This document shows positions 12,697 through 23,838 of a stretch of DNA of 64,000 nucleotides, in pieces. A program made the position numbers and the translations under genes. Position 1 is the stretch's first letter. Every line of letters begins with the position of its first letter. This stretch comes from Laguncularia racemosa (taxonomy: Eukaryota; Streptophyta; Magnoliopsida; Myrtales; Combretaceae): the NCBI GenBank assembly GCA_037954665.1, contig JBBMOL010000012.1:7006001-7070000 (forward strand), read 5' to 3'. A model generated the notes under the pieces. That model was not told where the DNA came from. It did not search any database and saw only the letters and a list, made by a program, of their open reading frames with translations.

Positions 12697-12968
12697 TTTA
12701 TGAATTCATAACTTTTATTGAGACTTATGGTTGATTATCTATATTATGACTTTTATTGCGATTTATGACCAAAATATATGTTACATTTCCTTATTTTTAT
12801 TATTCATTATAATTTTTAATGAATACTGTAAGTAAATTTATAATATTTGAAAGTTATTTTGTAAAGAATGTAAGAACTTATGTTTCTATGTTACGTTTTT
12901 ACATTTCGATTCTACAACCCCTTGGCAATTCTACGTAAAATCACGATTTTTACAACCTTGATCTTAGC

Positions 12969-13781
12969 ATCAGGTAATGGAGGCTTGCAGCTTCATGCAA
13001 TACACTAGATAGCTTAAAGGCAGGTGGTTAATAAGAGTAAATCATATAAGCTACATTACAGATGTTGCTTAGGTATATAAACAGGGATATTGAGTTGTGT
13101 AAACTCAAGTCAAGGTGGAGATTTCTTAAATTTATATAATGAATTCACATAAAAATTTGTTATGATAGAGTATTTAGATAAAGAAATGGGTAAAGGGTTA
13201 AATTAGGATAAATACACCCTTGGGTAGTTTCTTATTTCTATTTTTTGGTGTTACTTTATTTCTTGTTATGTGTATTAAGGGTTTGACTTTTGTAACTATA
13301 TATATATATTTGTTATGTATATCGCATAAAGAAAGTGGGAGAGCAAAAACCCTAAGAACTTATTAGAGAACTTAAGTGCTTTGAGATGGTGGAAAAATCG
13401 CATACCATTTGTGTCTTTCTATCCCTTTTTATTTGTTATATCTTTTATGATTGTATATATTTTTTTTCTTAAAAAAAGAAAATCTTATTAGGTCCTTTAA
13501 ATAAAGGTTTTGATGATAACAAAATAAAGTTATGTTATTTATAATATTTTTATTTAAGTGTGTAGCTTGTAAGCATAGAGGAGTGTTACAATATTTGTTG
13601 GTTTAAGTTAGATGTATCAGCTATGTTGTACAAGTTAGATTCAAAGTACCTTATAGATAGATAAATGTAAGCTATTAAAAACCAAAAACTAATTACATAG
13701 GAAATAGAGGTTCTAAGTAAAATTTGCATTGGGTAGTAGGTCAAACCCTAGACCTTACCATATAACTATAGGTTTTGGAAA
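12969..13781. other. Gene-free flank right of the hAT element
   Basis: AT-rich, with no credible ORF. The stretch 13200-13450 (long AT run, then gagagcaaaaaccctaag) resembles the transcribed end of a plant LTR, but no boundary or partner could be found, so it is left unassigned. Confidence 0.4.
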
Positions 13782-14700
13782 TGTAATGCCCAAATCCAGG
13801 GACGTCACAAGCCACTACATGTCCTTACATTGATAAGGACACATAAAGACTCAAAACTTGTCTACAAAATTCACAAATACCTATATAAATTATTAATCAC
13901 ACCATAAAAACAAATGCTAATAGTTTACAATAGTTGCGTGGCTCTATAGTCTCACTTACACCACAAAGTATAATAAAAGTTAAATTACAACCTTGGAGTC
14001 CGAGTTGGACCCAACACTATCTATCATAACTAAAAAAATACATGAACATAAGAAATTGAGTCCACCAACATAATTTGATACATCTGAACGACCTTACCAG
14101 AACTTTCGCCACAAATATTATTCATAGTAAGCGTAGTCCACATCATCTCTAATATCATAAACTAGGTTATATCCCAAATAATCATAGTAATTGACTTCAT
14201 CTCTAGTACCTACTCTTGAAAAAGAAGGTTCCCACAAGGGATAAGTGGAAGCCTACTACTTAATAACCGCAAACCACATGTAGATGTCACAAATATTAAG
14301 CAAACATGCAATCATAACAATTAATGGACAACTAACAATACATCACAACCTTAGTGTTCAAAGACTTGAGGTAATTTATGACCTTACAACACATATATAA
14401 TATACATACACGATGGATACTCCCCGATATTTTAGAGTTCAAGAATCATCCTATATATACCATATCATTTTTGTGTGTAGCTCCATGTGGGATATGTCAC
14501 ACAATGATCATTGGATGCCACATTGAAATTACTAGTACTCTCAATCCTCTAGCATAGACGAATACAAGCACCACATTTATTAAGGGTCAAATAACTATTA
14601 GGTTAATTGATACACTAACTTAACATACACAAGTAGTAAACATAATAATGTAATGAATGCCTTAGCTAGAATTTGGGTTTCATTTGCTCTAAACTTTGAT
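13782..14700 (-). mobile_element. Probable gypsy-type LTR remnant, minus orientation
   Basis: The plus strand starts tgtaatgcccaaatccaggg; its reverse complement ends in gggcattaca, like the chromovirus LTR ending gggcgttaca at 6375, and is preceded by a similar gtccttat...catgt block. The interior has features typical of such LTRs, such as tccatgtgggatatgtcac and ttggatgccacatt near 14480-14525. The other end, a primer site and a target duplication could not be found, so the right boundary is approximate. Confidence 0.4.
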
Positions 14701-15569
14701 AACCAAACATGAGTACCAACACTTAGCTTAAGTCACAAGTTACTTTCAAATCTTTATAGTCATTTGAATGTTTCTTTATAGTCCAAGCATGGAAAGTATG
14801 GCAAAAAAAATTCAATACGAGTCATTTCCTTGGTAGCCGCTCCTTTATGGAGAGCCTATAGTTTAGTTCAATCACCTAAGACAAGTATGGCGTTTTCCCA
14901 TCAATGGGGGTAAATCTCCAAGCAAAGAATGCATGCAGAGACCAAACACATCTTCCATGCATTGACGTGGGCAAATATAGATCATTCTTAGCAGCACTAG
15001 CCAAGTAGCTAGGTAGATAGCTAGTTAGGTTTACGTTAAGGGCATGCAAATTTTCATGATACCTGTTGGGGGAATTAGAAGGAAAGAGACGACCTTCATG
15101 ACCAGCATCAATTACCTGCAGATATGGGCATCATCACTCTGCAATTAATGGGCATACTTGCCCTCAGGATACATACTCCTCATGGCCGGCTTCAACAAAA
15201 AGAGGTTCAGTGGGTGTAGTACGAGATTTGATTTTACAAATGATGTTTCTCCTACGATGTGTACTTAAGTTCATCATTATTGTATGCTTTGATAAACGGG
15301 GTGGAGACCATTTTTCATTTCCGTTTGTGGCAAATGAAGAAGTCAGAAGCCTGCAAGCTCGTTTGCATGGAGTACGATGTATGAAATAGAGGCCGAAGAC
15401 ATATTGCGACTCCATTTCCACTCTTCGTCACGCGAAGAACCTAAAATTCAGAACACTAAAGACTTGCATAAGATACATTTGAATAACCCAGGAATTCTAG
15501 CTACATGCAAGAATGCATGGAGGACCAGAAATCTATCATTTTACATGACTAACGTCAACTAATGTTACA
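14701..15569. other. No supported gene; two short unexplained ORFs
   Basis: A 61-codon ORF (15377-15562, plus) and an overlapping 85-codon ORF (15164-15421, minus) exist, but neither resembles a known family, has consistent splice sites or shows a conserved motif. I treat both as chance ORFs. Confidence 0.4.
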
Positions 15570-15845
15570 AAAAAAAAATTCGCTTATAACAACAAAGAAA
15601 AGGGAGGGAGTATACTTTTCGTACCAAATTTATTTATTTATTTATTTTTTCAAATCTTATTTAATGCAGGGATGACATCCCTATGAAAAGTTAGTTACAA
15701 GTTCATACTAGAGAGCTTGAATCCTAATTTAAGTATATACTTGGAGAACAAAAATTTTGGTTTGTAGCAGCAAAGAAAAGATAGGGAATATACTTTTCGT
15801 AGCAAACAATGTTTATTTTTTTCAAAATTTTATTTGATGCAAATT
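15570..15845. repeat. Dispersed direct repeat of about 90 bp
   Basis: 15572-15665 and 15758-15840 share caaagaaaag, tatacttttcgta, a T-rich run and cttatttaatgca/ttatttgatgca. They are about 185 bp apart in the same orientation and diverged, so this is an old local duplication. Confidence 0.6.
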
Positions 15846-18769
15846 AATAATAATGTAGATTTTGAATGAGAGCAAATTAATGACAAATGAATTAATTGTA
15901 TGTCATCTTCGATGACATTACTTAGGTTTTCTTTCTTTTTTTAAGAACAACCTTATTGATCATTGTGATAGTCATTAATCCTTCAATTTGATCGAGTGCT
16001 AGATTTTGTAATCATTGAATAAAAGAAGTGGCTGATATCAAAATATGTGGCGTATCAGTACTAATAAATCTTTTTTCATCTAGTAGTGGTTACACATGCG
16101 CCAAAATGACCAGTTATATTTGTTGTTGATCAACCAACCTTAGTGGTAACCTAAATTTTTTAGCTATTGATTTAAGTTTTCTTTAAATTTTCAATTTTCT
16201 ATGAATTCATATTTTCCCCCCTCTATTCTTGTGACAATAATATTCTTAACCACTTATTAATATTCTTAACCACTTATTAACTTTATTTAATAAGAAAATA
16301 GATTATATTAGAAGCATTAACTAAACCAAAATTTATGAGAATTTAAGACCTCTCAATCCACCATGCTACATTCCAATTGCCACACAACTCCTCTTCAATC
16401 TTTTCCATCTTTATAATTGTATTGAAGCACTTGTTAAATATCTAGATCTCATATAACTTTTGACTGCTTTTTATCATTAGAGCATATTTATTAAATGTAC
16501 TTAACACATATTTTCATGTTAAACATCCCGATACTTTTAATAATTAATAAACACCCTAAGGTGCTTAAAGAGTAATTGGGTATTTTGATAAGTACTGGTG
16601 CTTGGAAAATAAATATTTTAAGTATTGTTTGAAAAGTAATAATATATAGGACACATACAAATTTGAAAAAAAAAAAAAAACTAAATAACTTTATTAAAGT
16701 AACATTGGTAAAGTAGAGAGCTACTTAAAAAAGAGGATTGCTTAGGCTTTTGATGTGGTACCCTTAGCAACTCTCCATACACTTCATTGATAAACATGCT
16801 CTTATTATTTGGTTCATAATAATTTATGTCAACCTCAATTTACTAAAATTGAATAAAATTTAGGATAAGTTGCAATTGGAATCTTAATAATGATTTTTTT
16901 TTTTTTAGCGATTACAATGGAAAATGGTGAATTGAATTAAATCTATCTCACTAGGAGAATAGTGTTCATGCCATTAAGTTATAAGGACTTTGGTAATCTT
17001 AATAATGCTTAGTTTATGCATTTTGCACCGATATTATCAAAAAGAGGACTTCAACCACTAAGCTCTCAACATGGTGCTTTTAAACACCCCTCCCCTACTC
17101 AACTATTTTTCCTTTAAGAGAATATTAAAATTACACTAAATTAATAAAAACAATTAAAATATAAAAGATAAAAGATGCTTACCCTCTCGACCATTACAAC
17201 CATAAAAATACCCACCTCCATCATTGCCACTTTAGTATTATCGCTTTTGCTACCATCACCATAGCATCGCCATCAATTCTACTACCACACAACTAGCACC
17301 TTGGCACCACCACTACCACTATTAATCTATGTTATATTATGCAAATTTAGATGATGATGGTAAAACCAATACTAACTACAATAGCGTTGGTGCTAGTGCT
17401 AAAATGGTGGTGGTGGCTAGGGGTTCAAAGTGGTAATGCTAATGTTGTAGTAATAGTGGTGGTGCAATGATGGAGGTTGCTTTTTCTTTCTTTTCTTTTT
17501 TTTTTCTTTTTTGTTTTTCCTCTCTATTTGCCTCACTCTTAGTATTATTTGTTATTATATTTTTCTATTATTATTTTTAGAGTAAGGCATATCCTTGAAA
17601 GTTTAAGAGCTATTAATTCTCATATTGAGGGTAAATGTGTTAAAGTGCATAAGTCATAAAATAAGAGAGTGCAAACATAGTTTACCATAAATTTTAGGGT
17701 AAATTGCAAATAAACATTCATATGTTTGCTCCACATGCATTTTATCCTCCATCTTAAAAACTGATTGAGCATTTAGATTTGAAATCTTAAAAAGGTGCTT
17801 TTTACATTTCTATATGATGATTTTTTCATTAATAAAAATAACAAAAACATAAAAAAAAAAGAATAACATAAAAAATATTCAAAAGCTAAAAGATGAAAAA
17901 TTGGAGTTCTCTCTCTATTTTTCTTTTCTTGATTTCACATAACTTTTTTATTTTAGTAAAATTTGTTATTATCTTTTTAATAATGAAATGATGATATAAA
18001 GGCTTGAAAAACACATCTTTAAAGATTTGAAGATCTAAAAGTTCAATTCTAAAGATAAAAGAAATAATCATATATAAAGCAAACAAAAGAAAGTTGCAAC
18101 TTATTCTAAAAGATCATGAATAGCTATATAAGAGATAAAGTAAATATTTTCGCACTCAAGACTCAAGAGGGTTATTTCTAATTCCAAGAGTAATGGATTT
18201 TTTAAGCACCAGAACAAAAGTCTCTGATTCTAGCCAATAACAAATATCTTCCCAAAAAATTCCGTTTTATGATTATATGCTTGAGCTCGACAATCAAGTA
18301 GATTTTGATCTAGTGGTCGAGGAGGGAAAGATAAAGAATATGATACTTTAGAAGTTGTACAATGTGCACTTTTTTTTTTTTACAATACAATTATTAGAAA
18401 ATAGAAAAGTCGAGCATGGAAATATAAATTATGAATTTTATCATGTGTAAATGATTTAATTTATTTTTTAAGTTTAATCTATTGATACTCAAGGATAGCA
18501 ATCTATCGATTCCATATTGAGATAATTAGAGCAATCAATAGAGTCACAATTTATACTAATAAATTGGATTCACATATTATTTTAGGTTGAACTCATGATA
18601 GTGCCAAGAATAAATAAAATTAATTAACAATTATGAATAATTAATTCACATTAAAATCAAAATCAAAATCAAATTTATTCATATTGTGCTCATATATATA
18701 TATATATTATGTAATATATTATATCAGTTTCATTATTATTTCAATAGTTATATTTCAAATCATATCAAA
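15846..18769. other. AT-rich intergenic DNA, no gene seen
   Basis: No ORF, exon pair or clear element. Notable small features are a tandem ttcttaaccacttattaa doublet near 16230-16280, several homopolymer A or T runs, and a patch rich in accatc/accacc triplets and their complements at 17190-17490 that forms short scattered inverted matches. Confidence 0.5.
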
Positions 18770-19212
18770 CACGTGATTGTGTTGCCTACTTAACCTGTCC
18801 GGTAGAAATTGCAGTCCTATCCATATTGCTAACACGCATCAAACCTTCACCTAGACATTACCCAAGTAAAAATAGTAAGAAAGGGAAAATGTTGAAGGAT
18901 TGTTTGGTGCGTGTGTGCTTGTGTCATGTGTGGGTTTGGGGGGGCACAGTACGTAAATATGAGAGAAGAAGGATCATAAATTTGTAGGTAGCGAGGAGCT
19001 CACTTGGCACTCTTAGAACCACCTAACACAAGCTGTGTTCCGTGCTGCTTGGCAAGCGTGGCTCACCTTTTTCCTATATAAATTCTGTACCAAGATATAA
19101 ACAACACCACACCTCACAATCTCTCATCAGTACTTTGTTCAACAAGAGGATCAGAATCTCCATTTTGACTTTGTTTCCTTTCTTGTGTGGTGTGTTGTGT
19201 TTGTGTTTAACA
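18770..19212 (+). promoter_or_regulatory. Promoter and 5' leader of the GAPN gene
   Basis: A TATA box (tatataaa, 19075-19082) lies about 135 bases before the start codon, placing transcription start near 19105-19115 and giving a leader of about 100 bases. A perfect G-box (cacgtg, 18770-18775) is some 300 bp upstream of that. Start and motif positions are read from sequence; their use is inferred. Confidence 0.6.
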
Positions 19213-22200
19213 ATGGCTGGCATGGGAGTGTTTGCAGAAATATTGGATGGAGATGCATACAAGTACTACACTGACGGAGAGTGGAAGAAATCCTCTTCTG
19301 GTAAGAGTGTTTCAATTGTCAACCCAACTACTCGTAAAGCTCAGTACAAGGTTCAAGGTATGTTGTTGATGACACTTCTTGAACTCCGATGTTGTTGCAT
19401 TTATGTGACCACTTGGATACTCTATGAAACTAGCCATATCAAGCCTTTTGAAAATACAACATGTTTAAACTATCGAAATCTCGTTGCGTGACTTCTGGTT
19501 TTGTAATTGGATAATTAGAAAAGCCTACTTGTGACTTGTTTGTAGTGTTTTTGTTGTCTTAGACTATGTTAGTATGAAATCCATGCCTCAAACTGCTATG
19601 AAAATGAGACATGAATTTGAACATCGGGATTGAATGATGTTTTGCTTACGTTTCACCGATTTGTGAATTAAAACAGCGTGTACACAACAAGAGGTGAACA
19701 AAGTAATGGAGACAGCTAAAAAAGCACAAAAAGAATGGGCAAAGACCCCACTCTGGAAAAGAGCTCAGCTTCTACATAAGGCTGCTGCCATACTAAAAGA
19801 GCACAAAGCACCAGTTGCTGAATGCTTGATAAAGGAAATCGCAAAACCTGCCAAGGATTCTGCTACCGAGGTAATTTTATTTTTAGTTGTTTTGGATAAT
19901 TCCATGATCAGCTCTTGTAATATGCTATTAATGATAATTGCATTTCCTTTTCCGTTCATTTGGTTAAGGTTGTGAGATCTGGGGATTTGATATCTTATTG
20001 TGCTGAGGAAGGGGTTAGGATTCTTGGAGAAGGAAAGTTTTTGGTTTCAGACAGCTTCCCTGGGAATGAGAGGACCAAGTACTGCCTCACTTCTAAGGTC
20101 AATTTTTATACCTGTTTATGTTTAATTTCCTTTCTCCTCCCCTTTGGAGCAAGTGTCATGCTATTTTCTGGACCTAATTGGATAACCCTGCCAGTTTTGG
20201 CCTTGTAGAATGAAATTGATGTAATACAGAAAACTCGGCTATTTAACCTCTATATTTGCTCAGTTATGCGACATCAAGTGAATGATCCATTTAGTGAAAA
20301 ATCTTTGACTAAATCAACTTAATCTAACCGAGATTGGGATGGCGTGGGAAGTTGTGTCTCTAACTCATTCAGGAGACGACCTCTAAATGGTAAACGAAAT
20401 GAAAGATTCCCATCTCAATTCTCAAAGAGTGGGTGGATAGTATAATTGTCTGCATTTTATGCGCCAGACTATGTATATCATTGGTGAAATTTCTTATTGC
20501 TAGCATCGTGTAAAGTTAAACAGAAGCAAAGCCACAGAAGCAACCAATGAAACCGGGATACTGACTTAAATGAAGCCAATTTTCCATATTCCTTCAAATG
20601 ATATGTCATGAGACATTTTGGTTTCATTACTGAGACATAAAAGAATGCAATGGAACTCACTACAATTCACACTGTTTCAATTGGCATGCAGATTCCCCTT
20701 GGAGTAGTTTTGGCCATACCACCATTTAACTATCCGGTCAATCTTGCTGTTTCGAAAATTGCACCTGCTCTGATTGCAGGAAATTCTCTCGTCCTGAAGC
20801 CTCCAACTCAGGTATGCTTGTGACTGAGCTAAAAAGGTTACCCTTTCAAATGTGGTTTGATCATTGAATGGCCTCACATTCGGCAAAGTTATTGTTATAA
20901 ATACAAATCAGTTTTATTAAGGATATAGGTTTAGCCTCATCAAGAAATATACAACATTATTTTGTTGACCTTTTAAAATACAATATTATATAAGTGAATT
21001 CCACTATTTTAAAATTAGGGACAAACAATAAATGAATGAACTTATGTTGTGTAGCTCAAGGTTGGATTATTAAATACATTCTTGCATCCTCATCAATTTT
21101 CATATTCTGATTATGTTTCCAAAATCTATATCCAGGGTGCTGTTTCTTGCCTTCACATGATCCACTGCTTCCACTTGGCTGGCTTCCCAAAAGGTCTCAT
21201 TAACTGTGTGACTGGAAAAGGCTCAGAAATTGGTGACTTTCTTACCATGCATCCTGGAGTGAACTGCATCAGGTATGTCCTGACAATCAGATCTTGTAAT
21301 TGCAGCATATATCTTCTTCTCCAGGTGAAATTTGCAAGCTCTAACTCATGTTATTTTATCCTTTAGCTTCACTGGTGGAGACACAGGGATTGCCATTTCG
21401 AAGAAAGCAGGCATGATTCCTCTTCAGATGGAATTGGGAGGAAAAGATGCTTGCATTGTGCTTGAGGATGCTGATCTTGATCTGGCAGCCTCAAACATTG
21501 TAAAAGGAGGCTTCTCTTACAGGCATGAAATATGATGCAAGTTTCTATTAATGCTCTTTTCCATTATAAGCAATTGCTCATTTGATTAGCTCCAAGGAGA
21601 GAGACAAGGGACAAGTGGCTCCAGATCTAATATTTATGAAGTTGTTGAGTTATCAAATCCATTAATCTAAACCTGTCATCTTATTTACATCCATATTCAC
21701 CACAGTGGTCAAAGATGTACTGCGGTTAAGATAGTCCTGGTGATGGAATCCATTGCTGATGCTTTAGTCAGCAAAGTAAATGCAAAGGTTACCAAGCTAA
21801 CAGTTGGGCCACCTGAAGACGATTGTGACATAACTCCGGTTGTTTCCGAGTCTTCAGCGAATTTCATTGAGGGTCTAGCTATGGATGCTAAAGAGAAGGG
21901 AGCGACATTCTGCCAGCCATACAAAAGAGAAGGCAACCTCATCTGGCCTGTATTGATGGACCATGTTAGACCTGATATGAGGATTGCTTGGGAGGAACCG
22001 TTCGGACCTATTTTACCTGTTATCAGGATTACCTCGGTTGAAGAAGGAATTCACCATTGCAATGCTAGCAATTTTGGACTCCAGGTACACTTTCATCTTT
22101 CATTTTGGTTTCTATCCTATTTACCTATATATGAAGAGCTGCAACTGCATAATGGAGTGATTATGAAAACAGCCTAGAACTAGGATGAGATCCTATCAGA

Positions 22201-22623
22201 AAATGCTCGTCAATAAGAAGGTTCTTACCCCATGCATCTGACAAGTTTGGGAGATTGTCTAACATGAAACAATTGGAAAAAATGCAGGGCTGCGTCTTCA
22301 CAAGGGACATTGTCAAGGCCATGATGATTAGCGACGCAATGGAAACTGGGACAGTTCAGATCAATTCAGCACCAGCACGTGGACCGGATCATTTTCCTTT
22401 CCAGGTACAATGAATTAATAATGACGTAGCTTAATACAGTCGGGCATTCCATCACAAATATTACTAGCATATATCGATGAGCTCTAACCAAACCAATATA
22501 CGTCAATAGGGCTTGAAGGACAGTGGAATTGGTTCACAAGGCATCACCAACAGCATCAACATGATGACCAAGATTAAGAGCACAGTCATAAATCTACCGT
22601 CTCCTTCATACACCATGGGTTAA
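19213..22623 (+). CDS. GAPN: NADP-dependent non-phosphorylating glyceraldehyde-3-phosphate dehydrogenase
   Basis: This cytosolic ALDH11-family enzyme oxidises glyceraldehyde-3-phosphate irreversibly to 3-phosphoglycerate, making NADPH without ATP. Nine exons: 19213-19357, 19677-19870, 19969-20097, 20692-20811, 21136-21272, 21367-21522, 21706-22084, 22288-22404, 22510-22623. They join with consistent phases into 496 residues, the usual plant GAPN length. The N-terminus MAGMGVFAEILDG is typical. Catalytic residues are in place: oxyanion-hole Asn169 (PPFNYP), Lys192 (LVLKPP), general-base Glu264 (MELGGKD), nucleophile Cys298 (GQRCTA) and Glu391 (WEEPFGP). The C-terminus is INLPSPSYTMG. No stop or frameshift interrupts it, so it looks functional. 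Intron 6 (21523-21705) is bounded by GC and AG rather than GT and AG. An in-frame upstream extension was rejected because the TATA box lies inside it. Confidence 0.97.
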
Positions 22624-23122
22624 AAATTTAGGACCATGGAACCGATGATGGCGATGATTGGTGCCACGAGCATTGTCTTTCTCTTGCAAACCTCTCCATA
22701 TCATCTTTATCAATATAGGGACATAGGATAGATAATAAGGATAGGATGTTATTAATGATATGTGTGTCATGTAATTTTTGGACATTCCTATAATAGCATT
22801 TGTAGAGACTCAACTTCGCATCAATATGGAAAGTTGTGTTGCAAGGTACTTGCAACAGTATTCGCCTGGAGATCGATCATACCATAGCCTGGAAGAAAAC
22901 AGTCATTTGGTGATAGGTAGCAATGAGTATGTGAAGATTTGGAATTTCATTTTGACAATCGTTTCGTTTCCCATGTTTCAAGTACTTTACATAAATCAAA
23001 TTCGTAATTGGGTGTTTCTTCGATTGGTTTAAAGTTTCTTAGATTTTTATCTGATCATACAATGGTTTGAAAAAAGAATCCAGCTTGCAAGCCATTGCAA
23101 CCGTGCTTGCCTCATGCCGCAT
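22624..23122 (+). other. 3' UTR and downstream region of GAPN
   Basis: No further coding sequence. The transcript probably ends within the next few hundred bases, but no single poly(A) signal stands out. The small ORF at 22778-23032 has no family resemblance. Confidence 0.4.
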
Positions 23123-23838
23123 TGTTAGGAAAAGATCTGAACTTTTCCTCTTGCTTGTGCGATTAACAATTGAAACAAACAACAATCAATAATAACTTGT
23201 AGAAATAAAAACAATCAACATCAAGGATTTACGTAGAAAACCCTAATTTGGGGAAAAACAATGGGACCGCCGCACACAAATTCTTCCACTATCGAAGTAA
23301 TGGGTTATACACTTTTTCACTAGTTTTACTGGTGGATTACTCAGTCTCACCACAAACTGATGGATCAAATACAATGAAATTTCCTTCTTTAGAGCTCTCT
23401 CTAGGTTTAGGAATAATCTCTCTGTGTTTCTCATTCTTGTATTTTTTTTTTATCCAATCCACAAAGGAACACTTATATATATATATATTGGCCACAAAAA
23501 AAAAAAACAAGTTTAGGACTTATGTCGGCTCAAGGCCGGCGGCGTTGGGCTGGCCTTCAATGTGACCGAGCAACAATGACAAAATAAAGCCGGCGGCGAT
23601 CATTTGTTTAGGCCAACGGCCCTAAGCCGGCCTTGCCCTGTTTCGCTTGGTTTCATTAATTTTCTTCAAGCTTAATATTCTTTCATCCAAGTATACTTCA
23701 TATACTTAGGTGTTGGGCCGTTGAGCTCCGCCCATCCACTCCACATAGTATGATACTGTCCGCTTTGGACCAAGCCCGCACGGTTTTTCTAATCATGAAG
23801 AGAGGTCAAGCTTTTCTGATATAGACGCCACTATTGCA
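23123..23838. mobile_element. Probable solo LTR, copia-like, 716 bp
   Basis: It begins tgttagg and ends ttgca, and is flanked by cgcat (23118-23122) and cacat (23839-23843), which differ by one transition at a CpG. Inside is the block gatttacgtagaaaacccta (about 23226), typical of plant copia-type LTRs. It also holds two GC-rich inserts with ccggcggcg (23536 and 23591). No pol domain adjoins it. The imperfect duplication leaves the boundaries uncertain. Confidence 0.5.

Larger units (their letters stand above)
6695..12960 (+). mobile_element. hAT-superfamily DNA transposon, internally deleted, with a nested solo LTR
   Basis: Both ends are defined from sequence. An 8-bp target duplication atcttagc flanks the element (6687-6694 and 12961-12968). 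The terminal inverted repeats pair catggttgtcaaaatcgtga at the left with the reverse complement of the right end, caaggttgtaaaaatcgtga. Eight-bp duplications and such termini are diagnostic of hAT elements. The element is 6266 bp, or about 4.15 kb once the 2112-bp solo LTR and its 5-bp duplication are subtracted. Inside lie remnants of a BED zinc finger, a DUF659 domain and the C-terminal dimerisation domain. The part of the transposase between DUF659 and the C-terminal region is mostly deleted. Confidence 0.93.

Noticed and set aside
15164..15562. Opposed 85- and 61-codon ORFs
   Set aside because: No family motif, splice partner or promoter; most likely chance.
17190..17490. Triplet-rich patch read as a possible MITE
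   Set aside because: The inverted matches are short and not collinear, and no target duplication was found.
19042..19212. In-frame extension of GAPN upstream of the ATG at 19213
   Set aside because: It would begin at GTG and runs through the TATA box at 19075-19082; the family N-terminus MAG...GVFAEILDG starts at 19213.
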